A stretch of DNA of 64,000 bases from Flagellimonas zhangzhouensis (GCF_900102925.1 NZ_FNKI01000003.1:1-64000); one strand, 5' to 3'; shown: positions 17,801 to 27,909, numbered from the stretch's first letter. Notes: generated by a model not told the origin, from the sequence alone. Program-made: numbers and translations.

Positions 17801-19234
17801 CTAATAGCCTGGATTTTGAGGTAAAAGGTTCGGGTTTGTATCCAGTTCAGTTTCCGGAATGGGAAGTAAAACATCGGTAGACCTCCAATTGTCCTTTTTG
17901 GCGCCCATTACTTCATTTACTCTTCCCGTCCGCTTTAGATCAAACCATCGGTGCCCTTGTTCCGTAAAGAGTTCGACTCTTCGCTCCTGCAGTATAGCCT
18001 CCAAAAGTTCACTTTGTGTATTTGCAACTATGTCCTGTAAACCAGCACGGTTTCTAATGGAATTAAGATCGGTCCGTGCGCCAACATTATTCTCCAAATG
18101 CACCCTGGCCTCTGCCCGGATCAAGTATTGTTCCGAGCAACGAAACAGAATGGAATATTCCACGGAAGTGGTTTCATTGGCATCGGCCCTATACTTGTTG
18201 GCATAATGCAATGTGATGGTTTCATCCGCATCGGACACACTTCCAACCCATTGATCCAGTCTTAAATCCCCAACCTCAAAAGAATCCAATAAGTCATCCG
18301 TCAAAGCATAAGTTTGGCCTGGAACCGATGGAATGATCAACTGAGTAGCTTCATAAGTGTTTCTGCCTTCCTCTGGCTTTAGTTGCCAAATGGTTTCAGG
18401 GGAATCCTTCAGGAAAACTTGGTCCAGATCAGTATCCAAAGGGAAGACAGCGATAAGTTCTGTGGCCATTTCATCCGCCATCTCCCAATTTTCAACATAC
18501 AGGTACATTCGGGATAATAGAGCCATCGCCGCATGCAGATCCGGCACTACCCTTTCATTGGAGGAAGGCTCAAAACCCTCCAATAATATAATGGCCTCCT
18601 CAAGGTCAGCTATGATCCTGCTGTATACCTCCGCTTCGGGCATGCGCGATACCTTATTATTCTCCAAATAATCAGTGTCTGCAATAAATGGGACATCCCC
18701 ATAAAGCAAAACCAATAAACTATGGAAATAGGCCCGGACAAATAAGGCCTGCCCCTTGGCACTGTTTATTTCCACTGTCGTCAGGTCGGATGATTTTTCA
18801 ACACCTTCAATAATGGCATTGGCACTGTATATCACATTATATGCCTGTCTCCACCACGCAAGAACGACGTCATTTTCTGCCATCAGGTTATGATTGTACA
18901 TTTGGAGGTAATCGGCACTGAACCCATAATAATCCAACCCATCGCCATAGATGCCCATTGCAGGTGTCAAGCCTGTTATTCCAGATACCAAACCCTGTTC
19001 TTCCCTCATGCTATAATAAAGGTTGGCCAAAGCGGACTCCACCGTAGCGGGGTCTCTAAAAACTGTCTCCGAAATCAAAGTGTTCCTCGGCGGGTCCACC
19101 TCCAAAAAATCCGAACAAGCCGACACTAACAATCCCAACCAAAGAAGGACCAAGTTGAAGAAAACGGATTTAAGGTGTAAACCGGAACCCATTGCATTCA
19201 TTTGATTATCTGTATATTTTCTAAAGATTTTCAT
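17801..19234 (-). CDS. SusD/RagB-family outer-membrane lipoprotein
   Basis: This 477-residue surface lipoprotein has a lipobox LVSACSDF (Cys near residue 40) followed by the SusD-typical FLEVDPP stretch and TPR-like helices. C-terminal motifs RRVELFTEQGHRWFDLKR and LLPIPETELDTNP are diagnostic of the family. It forms the lid of the TonB-dependent importer encoded next (16 bases away). The ligand is unknown; the adjacent metalloprotease favours peptides over glycans. Confidence 0.93.
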   Translation of the reverse strand: MKIFRKYTDNQMNAMGSGLHLKSVFFNLVLLWLGLLVSACSDFLEVDPPRNTLISETVFRDPATVESALANLYYSMREEQGLVSGITGLTPAMGIYGDGLDYYGFSADYLQMYNHNLMAENDVVLAWWRQAYNVIYSANAIIEGVEKSSDLTTVEINSAKGQALFVRAYFHSLLVLLYGDVPFIADTDYLENNKVSRMPEAEVYSRIIADLEEAIILLEGFEPSSNERVVPDLHAAMALLSRMYLYVENWEMADEMATELIAVFPLDTDLDQVFLKDSPETIWQLKPEEGRNTYEATQLIIPSVPGQTYALTDDLLDSFEVGDLRLDQWVGSVSDADETITLHYANKYRADANETTSVEYSILFRCSEQYLIRAEARVHLENNVGARTDLNSIRNRAGLQDIVANTQSELLEAILQERRVELFTEQGHRWFDLKRTGRVNEVMGAKKDNWRSTDVLLPIPETELDTNPNLLPQNPGY

Positions 19235-19249
19235 ACTGCTTTTTTTACA

Positions 19250-22200
19250 TTAAAAACTTACTTGAAGGCCTAGTGAAATCTGTCTTAAAGGAGGAAGTCG
19301 AAGCCCAGAAGGCTGTTCTGGATCGGGGCCATTGTAGCCCGTGATGGTCCAAAGGTTTTGGCCTTGTACGTAGACATTGACATCCAGGCCATCCTTTAAG
19401 GAAGGGACATTGTAGTTTAGGTAAATATTTCTTAAACGGATAAAGGAAGCATCCGATACAGCTGCATTGCTTTCCTTTTGGAATCCGTCCAATCCACCTG
19501 TAGGTGCCAAACCACTGAATGCCCTTTGAACGGACACCATATCACCTGGATTTTGCCAACGATCAAGTAGTGCCACCGGTCCATTTTCTTTAAAACCAGG
19601 AGTGGCTCTAAATCGTGTGGTATTGAATGCCCTTTGCTTTTTGAATTGAAAAAAAGCATCCAGTGTAAAGTTTCCAAGGCGAAGTGTATTTCCCAAACCA
19701 CCATAAAACTTTGGTGCAAGGTCTTCAATCCATTGGCGGTCCTCAGTGCTGCTAATCGCCCCATCCCCATTATAATCTTCAAACTGATATAAACCAGTTT
19801 CCGAATCAACACCCATGGCGTGGTACAACTTAACAATGGTCAAGGGCTCTCCTACGATGTATTGGTTTACAAATGTGGATGATTCCAGACCATCAAATGC
19901 CACCAACCTATTTTTAGGGATGGTCAGGTTAAAGGTCGTGGACCAGCTTACCGTCGAGGATTGAATGTTAATAGTTCGAAGATCTACTTCAAGGCCTGAA
20001 TTCTCAACAAGGGCATCAAAATTTCCTGTCAGTTCAGTAAACCCTGTTGTAGCAGCTAAGGGAATGCCGACCAATTGATTGGAAGAACGGTTTCGGTACC
20101 ATGCCGTATTCAGCAAAAGTCGGTCATTGAAGAACCCCAATTCCAAGGCAGTTTCCAATTTCTTGTTTTCCTCCCAACCGAACTGTGGATTAAAAATCCC
20201 GGTCGGTTCCAATGCAGTGACCCCATCATAATCGTTACCTGATACCGAATAGGTATCCAAGTATTGGTAATCCCCAATATTATCACTTCCCGTTGTTCCA
20301 TAACTGGCGCGCAGTTTGCCATAACTCAATATCGAGTGTTCCCCAAATATGTTTTCTTCAGAAAAGATCCAGGCCACACCCAAGGCACCAAAGTTTCCAA
20401 ACTGTTTACCTGGCCCAAAACGGGAGGATCCATCCCTACGGCCTGTTAGGTTGAGGATATAGCGATCCAACACCTTTAGATTGATACGGCCAAACACAGC
20501 ATTGTACCTATATTCGGAATCCAAATCCGTGATGATCTCCAAAGTTCTGGCCGCTGCCAAGTTTTGTATCAATTCATTACTTGGAAAACCCAATCCCCGT
20601 ATGACCTCTTGATCCGAAGTTTCCCATTGAAAGGTGGCTCCCATGAGCATATCCAAAGAAAAGGCCCCCAACCCTTTTTTCCACTGTATCTGTGGCTCCA
20701 CGATCCAGGACTGCCTTTGAGATCCATTAGTGATGAGATTCGAATAGCTTTGGGATGTATAGCCCAAACTTGGGTTCCTTGCAGAACTTGGCATGGTCCG
20801 GTAGCTATCCAATCGGTAGTCGGTAAATCCCATACTGGACCGGAATACAAGGTCTTTCAGAATGGAATAGGAAACAACAGCATTGGCAATCATAGTATTG
20901 GATCTGGCCACATAATTTTCCTCCAAGGACGCAATGGGGTTATCCCATGTATTGTTCTCCCAATTGATGTTCCCATCATCGTCATATAGTGCTGGGGCAT
21001 TGGGCTCCAAGGAATAGGCCTTGGAGGTGAAGTCCGAACCCGGCATCTTGTTTTTCTCATTGGAATAGCCCATCGACAGGTTCACCTTGAACTTGCCATT
21101 CTCTGAACTATGATCCAACTGGCTCCGAAGGGTTCCTCTCTTATAATTGGAATCCCCTGGGAAAACAGTGGTTTCCTTCTGATAGGCCCCACTGATCAAA
21201 AAATGGGTGTTCTGGCTCCCGCCGGAAATGGATAGCTGGGCATTGTTCCGATAGGCCGTGCCGCCGATCAGTTCATCTTGCCAATCGGTATATCTACTAT
21301 TGTCCCATGATTTTATATCTGGCCAAATATAATCCAAGGCCGGGTTGTCCAAAAAGGAACCATACCCATCATTTATGACCCCCTCTCGTCTCACTTCAAG
21401 ATATTGTTGGGTATTCATCAGTTCCAAAAAGTGGGACACCTTACCCAGGGCAGTACTCACGTGGGCATCGAATTTGGTCTTCCCTTCTTTTCCTTTTTTG
21501 GTAGTAATCAGGACCACTCCATTGGCCCCGCGTGACCCATAAATGGCGGTGGCATCAGCATCCTTTAGCACCTCTATACTCTCTATATCACTGGGATTGA
21601 TAGCATTCAAGGGACTGACATTGGCACCCAATATTTCATTGGAGACCCGTAATGCACCCAGGGACTGGGAGCCAAAGGGTACACCATCCACAATAAACAA
21701 TGGATCGGACACCCCGGAAAGAAAGTTCCGACCACGCACCTCTACCGTAAATCCGCCACCTGGCACCCCTGTGGACTGAACGATGTTCACCCCGGACATA
21801 TGCCCTTGCATGGCTGCCAATGGATTGGCCACTGGTTGCTTGTCAATTACACTTGCTTTGATTGTGGCAATACTTCCGGTCCGCTCTTTCTCGGAAACTT
21901 TATAATACCCAGCATTGACCACCACTTCTCCCAATGCAGTAACATCCTCCTCTATTTGGACAATCATTTCACCCCTTCCAGACACAGGAACGGATAATGT
22001 TTTAAATCCCACCATGGAGAACAAAAGGACATCGGTCGGACCAGCTTGGATACTAAAGGATCCATCCATATCGGTGATGGTTCCAATATTCTTGGACTCC
22101 ACTACAATATCAACCCCTGCCATGGGCAAACCATGAGTATCGGTCACCAGCCCAGAAACCACATTTTGAGGCGGACTTAAGGCCAAAAGCTGTCCTGAAA

Positions 22201-22273
22201 CGAAAAAGGACAACAAAAGATTAAAAAGCAGGGCCATTGGCAACCTGCCCGGATAACAATATAATTTCTTCAT
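19250..22273 (-). CDS. SusC/RagA-family TonB-dependent outer-membrane transporter
   Basis: This 1007-residue protein has a signal peptide (about residues 1-32), a carboxypeptidase-regulatory-like domain (ASGLVTD region to ~115), a plug with a SusC signature (ATAIYGSRGANGVVLITTKKG region) and a 22-strand barrel ending in ISLGLQVSF with terminal Phe. It lacks the extra N-terminal signalling domain of sigma/anti-sigma-controlled forms. With the SusD and metalloprotease genes it forms an import-and-cleavage unit. Confidence 0.93.
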   Translation of the reverse strand: MKKLYCYPGRLPMALLFNLLLSFFVSGQLLALSPPQNVVSGLVTDTHGLPMAGVDIVVESKNIGTITDMDGSFSIQAGPTDVLLFSMVGFKTLSVPVSGRGEMIVQIEEDVTALGEVVVNAGYYKVSEKERTGSIATIKASVIDKQPVANPLAAMQGHMSGVNIVQSTGVPGGGFTVEVRGRNFLSGVSDPLFIVDGVPFGSQSLGALRVSNEILGANVSPLNAINPSDIESIEVLKDADATAIYGSRGANGVVLITTKKGKEGKTKFDAHVSTALGKVSHFLELMNTQQYLEVRREGVINDGYGSFLDNPALDYIWPDIKSWDNSRYTDWQDELIGGTAYRNNAQLSISGGSQNTHFLISGAYQKETTVFPGDSNYKRGTLRSQLDHSSENGKFKVNLSMGYSNEKNKMPGSDFTSKAYSLEPNAPALYDDDGNINWENNTWDNPIASLEENYVARSNTMIANAVVSYSILKDLVFRSSMGFTDYRLDSYRTMPSSARNPSLGYTSQSYSNLITNGSQRQSWIVEPQIQWKKGLGAFSLDMLMGATFQWETSDQEVIRGLGFPSNELIQNLAAARTLEIITDLDSEYRYNAVFGRINLKVLDRYILNLTGRRDGSSRFGPGKQFGNFGALGVAWIFSEENIFGEHSILSYGKLRASYGTTGSDNIGDYQYLDTYSVSGNDYDGVTALEPTGIFNPQFGWEENKKLETALELGFFNDRLLLNTAWYRNRSSNQLVGIPLAATTGFTELTGNFDALVENSGLEVDLRTINIQSSTVSWSTTFNLTIPKNRLVAFDGLESSTFVNQYIVGEPLTIVKLYHAMGVDSETGLYQFEDYNGDGAISSTEDRQWIEDLAPKFYGGLGNTLRLGNFTLDAFFQFKKQRAFNTTRFRATPGFKENGPVALLDRWQNPGDMVSVQRAFSGLAPTGGLDGFQKESNAAVSDASFIRLRNIYLNYNVPSLKDGLDVNVYVQGQNLWTITGYNGPDPEQPSGLRLPPLRQISLGLQVSF

Positions 22274-23035
22274 AATTTTGAGTTCGTTTGATTAAAGCGT
22301 TAGTTTTAATTGGATTCCCTTAGACATCTACTACCCTGTCCGGGGTTTTTATGCACATTGCCCAAGAAATCACCATAAAATCGTAACTTCCCTAGAGCAT
22401 CAAGGTTCGGACAAAGGCCACCCTGTCCAAGCAACAAAAGCGCTTGGAAATAGGATTCCTTATTGAAAAAGACTATGAAAATGTACTGGGGCCGGATACC
22501 CCAAAATGAATGCGTCGGTTATGGGACAAATGGATAAATCAAACCGAAAAAATGCAGCGTGTATCACATAACTATAGTCAAAAAAGAAATCAAATGGGAT
22601 TCTTGGGCTTTTTCTTAAATAGGATATCGAACACCGAATGTGATGTCCCAAAAACAGGACAAGCACACGGTGTAAACCCTACATGAAAAAATTGCCAAAT
22701 GTTTCCCATAACCTAAAAAGGTTAGCGATACATCGAAAGATAAAAGTCAGAAACAAAACACTTAGAAAAAGTTGGGCGTGAAACTCAACTTATCGGTTTG
22801 GGGCACTGGTATACCTTGCAACAATAAGAGAGCTCACGCCCGGGTCGTGAGCCATAGCTTATTGCCTTGTTGCATAAAAATTACCAGTTTTCAAACCAAG
22901 ACTCTAAGCGAAAGCTTCAAATATGTTCTATACGAAGAATCGCAAATTATGTATTTCTTAAGCAAGATACCAATTTACTTTATTCAATACAAATTTGTAT
23001 CGAATAATTGTCTCGCTTTTCTCAAATTTTACTAA
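22274..23035. other. 762-base intergenic region at the left edge of the defence-like island
   Basis: No supported gene is seen. On the plus strand near 22404-22507 a short frame (KATLSKQQKRLEIGF... to the stop at 22507) might be a decayed gene remnant, but I could not place it. The main feature is the multi-segment hairpin at 22795-22897. Base composition becomes clearly AT-richer from about 22.9 kb on. Confidence 0.5.
22795..22897. other. Long multi-segment inverted repeat (structured RNA or recombination hairpin candidate)
   Basis: Five nested paired segments around one loop: GGTTTG/CAAACC, ACTGGTA/TACCAGT, TGCAA/TTGCA, CAATAAG/CTTATTG and GCTCACG/CGTGAGC, with loop CCCGGGT. Internal bulges separate the segments. 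There is no following T-run. It may be a structured RNA, a folded single-strand recombination site, or a remnant element end. Confidence 0.55.
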
Positions 23036-23410
23036 ATGAGAAAGTACAGCAGCACAGAAATTGAATTGATTAACATTCAAATTGGCTGTATCTTAAGATT
23101 AGCCAGGTTGAGAAAAGGGCTTTCACAACTTGAATTAGGGCACCAAATAGATTCAAATCCAACACTTATAGGCAGAATTGAAAGAGCTGAGGGAAAAACC
23201 AGTTGGGAAAAAATTTATATGCTATGTAAACAATTAGATGTCAACTTGTGTAATCTTCTAGAAATAAAAGATAGGGACTCCCTAATATCCATCGTGGAGG
23301 AAGCCATGCAATTTGAAGACAAATTAACACAAGACAAAAATAAATTCTATATTTCTCTAAAAGGAAGAATTCTAGATTTGTTTAAGTTAATGAGTAAAAA
23401 CCAAAAATAA
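23036..23410 (+). CDS. XRE-family helix-turn-helix regulator
   Basis: This 124-residue protein has a Cro/C1-type HTH at residues ~15-70 (LRLARLRKGLSQLELGHQI; NPTLIGRIERAEGKTSWEKI) and a helical C-terminal tail. Such proteins repress their own operon and often control defence or mobile-element genes. It stands alone, 154 bases upstream of the HEPN-like gene on the same strand. Its target is not visible, though the hairpin upstream is a possible site. Confidence 0.82.
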   Translation: MRKYSSTEIELINIQIGCILRLARLRKGLSQLELGHQIDSNPTLIGRIERAEGKTSWEKIYMLCKQLDVNLCNLLEIKDRDSLISIVEEAMQFEDKLTQDKNKFYISLKGRILDLFKLMSKNQK

Positions 23411-23564
23411 AATTTGGTTGACATCGTTCCCTATACATATTTCTCTGAAATTTCTTACATTTAATTCCCCCCCCTGAACCTTATTAATAAATAGGACCGC
23501 ATCTCTAAATTATATTTAATAAAAGAGAAAACAGTCCTAAACTCGTGCATCAACAAAAATACCA

Positions 23565-24059
23565 ATGGTTGAAAACATAAAATTTAAAGGAGCCTCTAAA
23601 AGCGAAATAACACTTTACATATTTTTAGGAGAATCTCTATGTGCTGTTCAAAGTTTAGAAGACGCACTAAGTCATTCAATTGTTATTAAACAAACAGAAC
23701 CTGATGAAAAAAATAAAGCAGACAATCTTTTAAAAGAACATCGAAAGTTTACACTTGGTAAGGCGATAGGAATTATCAAAAATGAATCGTTATTGCCCAA
23801 ACCTTTGGAGATTGAAATGTCAAAACTCTTAACAGAAAGAAATTGGCTTATTCATAAAAGTATCACTGATAATAAAAACGATTTAAAATCAGATCTTTAC
23901 TTTAATAATCTATTTGAAAGAATAAAAGCCTTATCGCAAAAAGCTAGAACCTTGCAGGTTTTAATTGAACAAGATTTAATCGAATATTCTGAGAAGAAAG
24001 GAATTGACATGTCCAAAGTCAAAAATGCGATGAATAAGCACTATGGTTGGCCAAAGTAG
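23565..24059 (+). CDS. HEPN-like helical protein (putative RNase/toxin)
   Basis: This is a 164-residue all-helical protein. Residues 92-97 read RNWLIH, which fits the Rx4H motif of HEPN-family RNases, preceded by an acidic helix. HEPN proteins are common in toxin-antitoxin and antiphage systems. I do not recognise a named family. No separate antitoxin (such as an MNT nucleotidyltransferase) is next to it; the XRE protein upstream could be the partner. Codon use is AT-rich like its neighbours. Confidence 0.5.
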   Translation: MVENIKFKGASKSEITLYIFLGESLCAVQSLEDALSHSIVIKQTEPDEKNKADNLLKEHRKFTLGKAIGIIKNESLLPKPLEIEMSKLLTERNWLIHKSITDNKNDLKSDLYFNNLFERIKALSQKARTLQVLIEQDLIEYSEKKGIDMSKVKNAMNKHYGWPK

Positions 24060-24264
24060 CTGTTGCCATATATTATATTAAATATATCTAGGACGAACTC
24101 ACTTCACTTTTCTAATTCTAATCTCAATTGTTTGGAGAAATAATAAAGTAATTGGGAGGGACACCAGGAAAGGATTGGTAGGAGGTCTTATGGATTTAAT
24201 CATAAGCATTGCTAACTTTATTAATATCCAACAAAAAGTAAAACATAATAGGAGTACGACACCA

Positions 24265-26151
24265 ATGACCAAAAAAGAGAATGAACCCGAAAAACTTATT
24301 GAACAGGCTTTAGAATTCATACTCAAAACGAAAAAAAGCCAATTACAAAGAAAGGAATTCAAGAACGTGGACGCCCTTGTAGAGCTGGGTATAGCCAAAC
24401 TCATCAATAAAGAATTGGAATTATACGAATTTGAGACAAATGCGCCACTTTTGACCAAGGCACTATATGGACTTTTCGTACAAAAGATGGGACAACTGCC
24501 AATCGATATACCCAATGCTTTTCAAAAACTGGATGAGTTCGAAGAAGTCCTGAAAAAAGAACAAGGAATTGCGCCGAATGTCATTGGATCCTACAGTACG
24601 TTCTTAAGAGGGCTTAAAGGATATGTACTTTTTCAATTGGAGCAAAAGGGTGTGGATGTAGGAAGTTTTTTTGAAGGACTAATGAAGAACAAAGGACAAA
24701 GGGAAAATCAACTCTTTCTTTTTGAGGATAGCTTTTTCCGCTTTTTACCCAACTCCGGTTACCCGGCACCAAGGATATTTGCATTGTGCAAATTGGCCAT
24801 GGAAAATGACGAGGCCTATTATGTGTTGGATTTTGCTCGTTCCCTTCCATACAAAAATAAAGAATTGGCCCAAGAACTTTATGAGTTGAGCAAAGGACAC
24901 AAACTCGCCAAAGTAAAAGGGTTTGTCACCAATTTGGCTGTTGGGCTATACAATTCGGGCAAAGTAGAACTATTTGAGCATTATCGCACCTTGATAGCAG
25001 AAAGGCCTAATGAGGCATTCCGTTTCTTTCAAGTAATCCAAAAGAAGAATCAAAAAACCCTAGAGGCCATCCTTGGTATTGTCGCCTCCAATGAAAGTGA
25101 AGAAAATAGAGTAAGAAAAACCGATGTACTTTGTGATTTGATAAACCATCCAAAAGCGACCAAAAAACTCAGAAAGCAAAGTTTTGATTTAATCAAGAGT
25201 TACTTTGAAAGCCAAGAGGAAAACGTGGTGCATGGGGTATTGTGGTCCTCCACGTATATCAAAGATTTTGAAGAAGAACGGTTTCGGATTTTAATGGCCT
25301 ATTTGCAAAAGACCTCAAATTTTAAGGCCTTGACGAACTTCTTCCGCAGGTTCAAAGACCCTAGATACATGTTCGCACTATTAAGGGAGTGCTATTATCT
25401 TGCGTGGGGGAGGACATCCATTGAATTTTTTAAGGAAGCTATTGTCCATTTTTGGCAGGAGAACAAGGAGGCTTCTGAAAAACAGATTCTCGAGATGTTC
25501 GAACCGGAACGGCAATTGGGACTTTTACCTGTTGAGGTACTTATGTCCGGTTACATGAATCCATTGCCTGTGGACTTGATGAAATTGGAAAGTGAAGCCA
25601 AACAGGTCAATGCAATTCGTTGTATCTGTGCCTTTCCCCATTCCTTTGATAGTTTACTTCCGATAGTGTTGAAGCTCAAGGACTCAAAGTACCCAAAAGT
25701 AAAGGCCTATCTAAAAGAGCGATTGTCCCTGTTGATTGTCGAAGTGTACCACGAATTGTTGTACAAGTCCATCAAGGAGCTCTTGGGGGCTTCTGCCAAG
25801 GATAAGAAATTCTTAAAGGAAATGTCAACGGCTTTGGACAGATACAAAAAGATCAAGGAGCTTAAGGAATCCGTCAATGATTTGAATCCCAGGCAAAATG
25901 AACGGAATTTTATGGAATTGTTCTATTCCCTGGAACATGAGCGCCGTTCGAAACTCATGGAGGATATCAACCAACGTGAGGGGTCATTTCTTAGCCACGC
26001 CAAAAGAAGTGTCATTGTCAGAGGAAATGCCTGGAAACTCCCAGAAAAAGAAGAAATCACTCCCTTGAGACGATTTGCAGCCGGACATTGGATGCATGGA
26101 AATGCGGTGCTAAATCCAGATTTATTCGAACTTGAACTGAGAAACATGTAA
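24265..26151 (+). CDS. Large helical-repeat protein of unknown function, first gene of the graspetide/nuclease operon
   Basis: This 628-residue protein has no signal peptide and no membrane segments. It is rich in paired amphipathic helices of HEAT/TPR-like appearance (for example NAPLLTKALYGLFVQ, RFRILMAYLQKTSNF). No catalytic motif is recognised. The ATG at 24265 is chosen because an AGGAG precedes it by about 10 bases; an open frame from 24175 exists but lacks this. The nuclease gene starts 5 bases after its stop, so the two are coupled; a scaffold or sensor role is inference. Confidence 0.65.
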   Translation: MTKKENEPEKLIEQALEFILKTKKSQLQRKEFKNVDALVELGIAKLINKELELYEFETNAPLLTKALYGLFVQKMGQLPIDIPNAFQKLDEFEEVLKKEQGIAPNVIGSYSTFLRGLKGYVLFQLEQKGVDVGSFFEGLMKNKGQRENQLFLFEDSFFRFLPNSGYPAPRIFALCKLAMENDEAYYVLDFARSLPYKNKELAQELYELSKGHKLAKVKGFVTNLAVGLYNSGKVELFEHYRTLIAERPNEAFRFFQVIQKKNQKTLEAILGIVASNESEENRVRKTDVLCDLINHPKATKKLRKQSFDLIKSYFESQEENVVHGVLWSSTYIKDFEEERFRILMAYLQKTSNFKALTNFFRRFKDPRYMFALLRECYYLAWGRTSIEFFKEAIVHFWQENKEASEKQILEMFEPERQLGLLPVEVLMSGYMNPLPVDLMKLESEAKQVNAIRCICAFPHSFDSLLPIVLKLKDSKYPKVKAYLKERLSLLIVEVYHELLYKSIKELLGASAKDKKFLKEMSTALDRYKKIKELKESVNDLNPRQNERNFMELFYSLEHERRSKLMEDINQREGSFLSHAKRSVIVRGNAWKLPEKEEITPLRRFAAGHWMHGNAVLNPDLFELELRNM

Positions 26152-26156
26152 CGGCC

Positions 26157-27899
26157 ATGGACATCAGACCTATTATTGTTCAAAAATATCTGGAATCCCT
26201 TAAGGAGGATACGGAATTGGATGCGCTCTTTCCATTATTGCTACAGGCCATGAATTTTGAGATATTATCTACGCCGAAAGAATATAAGGGGTTTCCTCAG
26301 TATGGTAAAGATATTGTGGCTATTGGTAAGGAGGGTGGAAAAAAATATCGGTATTACTTTGAAATAAAGGCAGGAAATATTGATGGTCGAAACTGGGCCA
26401 CGGGTCAGAATAGTGTGAGAAGTAGCTTAACGATGACTTTAGATCATGATTTTGCCACCACCTATCCTGACTTTAAGGAATTACCCAACAAAGTGATATT
26501 GGCCTTCAATGGATTGGTATCAGGCAAGGCCCGGGGATTGTTGACCGGTTTTGCACAAAAGGAATTCATTGATAAGGGTATTTCCTTTGAGGAATGGAAC
26601 ATATGGAAACTGACCGAACTTTTCAACGCCAAACTGTTTGGACCCTATCTCTTCACGGACCAAAACAATACCCGATTGTTCAATCGGGTCATTGTAAACC
26701 TAAATGTGAATGATGGGGTATCCCAGGATTTTATTGATTTGGTGGATACCATTTTAGCAAAGGAGAATTGGAGTGGAAATTCGAGAAAGATACCACGGAG
26801 GATTGTCCTACTTTTTGGCACCCTCAATCTAATCGCCTTGGTACTTTATAACGAAGCCAAAGGATACAACAACCTCGATATAGCCAAAAGGTACCTGACC
26901 CATCTACTACTTCGATTTTGGCATTGGGTCCTAAAAAACAAACTGGAGGGCAATCCGAAAGTCATACCTTTTTTTGCCAGGCATTTTATGTTCTATCACG
27001 CTTTACTCAGGGAATATTTAAAAAGAACAGTGGATATTGCACTGTTAAAAGATGGATTGTCCCATCACGAAGGTGGAAGATATGATGAAGTGGGTTATAC
27101 ACATAGAACCTTTGAATATTTAAAAACACTGTGTTACGTCCTTAGGTTCGAGAAGCGCTTCGACCCAAATTTTGACATGGAAAAGGCCAAAAGTCTCTTG
27201 ATAGGAATCATCAACGCAAATTCCGTTTCAAAACGGGTGCTTTTGGATATCCATTCTTTGACAGTAATGGATGTGATTCACCTATTTATCGAGTTTGGCG
27301 AACTTGAAAATGCAAAAACCTATCTGAGAGAGGTTTTGGGCTATATCAAGAATGGCAAGGAACTCTATGGCCGAATGCCGGATGCAAACAATAGTCTGGA
27401 GAATGTTATCAAATTTACGGTAACCGGAAAAAAGCCCATATATTATGTGGACGGTACTTCCCCGCTTTTGGCCACATTGTTGGAATATGTTGCCATTTTG
27501 GATGTCAAGGAAGATTATGCCTGGTTGCCTGATTTTGTCCAAGAGCATGACATTACACTGGGAATCTTTGTCCCCCACCAAGGACTTGAATCGACCTCTA
27601 GGGACCTTATCGAGGATAAAGAAAACGATTTGGAGGAACAGTTGTTCTCAACCTCAGTGAAGGATGGATACCAATCCGAGATTCGCATAAAAAAATTTCC
27701 GGAGGGGGATTTAGATTTTGATGAGTTTCTTGAAGAACTTGGCGAAAGGGTCAATGAATTCAGCTACAACTATAGAACGGACAAGGTCGGTTTCCCCATG
27801 CTTCGTGATTTGGCCCATCACTACTACGGGACACCCTATTTTCCAGACAGATGGCGTCCCCTGTTAAAGCTATTGAACCCAAAGGAGACAAAAGAATAA
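26157..27899 (+). CDS. PD-(D/E)XK nuclease-like protein
   Basis: This is a 580-residue protein. The N-terminal ~100 residues carry a restriction-endonuclease-like core: FPQYGKDIVAIG with D52, then YYFEIKAG with E69-x-K71, the spacing of Mrr-type PD-(D/E)XK enzymes. The remaining ~450 residues are helical with no recognised domain. By family logic it would cut DNA, perhaps in response to the helical protein encoded just upstream. It is the second gene of a tight operon ending with graspetide genes. Catalysis is untested; the match is by motif only. Confidence 0.65.
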   Translation: MDIRPIIVQKYLESLKEDTELDALFPLLLQAMNFEILSTPKEYKGFPQYGKDIVAIGKEGGKKYRYYFEIKAGNIDGRNWATGQNSVRSSLTMTLDHDFATTYPDFKELPNKVILAFNGLVSGKARGLLTGFAQKEFIDKGISFEEWNIWKLTELFNAKLFGPYLFTDQNNTRLFNRVIVNLNVNDGVSQDFIDLVDTILAKENWSGNSRKIPRRIVLLFGTLNLIALVLYNEAKGYNNLDIAKRYLTHLLLRFWHWVLKNKLEGNPKVIPFFARHFMFYHALLREYLKRTVDIALLKDGLSHHEGGRYDEVGYTHRTFEYLKTLCYVLRFEKRFDPNFDMEKAKSLLIGIINANSVSKRVLLDIHSLTVMDVIHLFIEFGELENAKTYLREVLGYIKNGKELYGRMPDANNSLENVIKFTVTGKKPIYYVDGTSPLLATLLEYVAILDVKEDYAWLPDFVQEHDITLGIFVPHQGLESTSRDLIEDKENDLEEQLFSTSVKDGYQSEIRIKKFPEGDLDFDEFLEELGERVNEFSYNYRTDKVGFPMLRDLAHHYYGTPYFPDRWRPLLKLLNPKETKE

Positions 27900-27909
27900 C
27901 TACAGAACT

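Noticed and set aside
22404..22510. Possible gene remnant ending ...VLGPDTPK
   Set aside because: Too short, preceded by an in-frame stop, family not recognised.
22795..22897. Integron attC site
   Set aside because: The nested hairpin is attC-like in shape, but the GTTRRRY core is not matched and no integron integrase or cassette array is present.
22772..23035. 87-codon plus frame upstream of the XRE gene
   Set aside because: Overlaps the multi-segment hairpin and ends at the XRE start; no protein signature.
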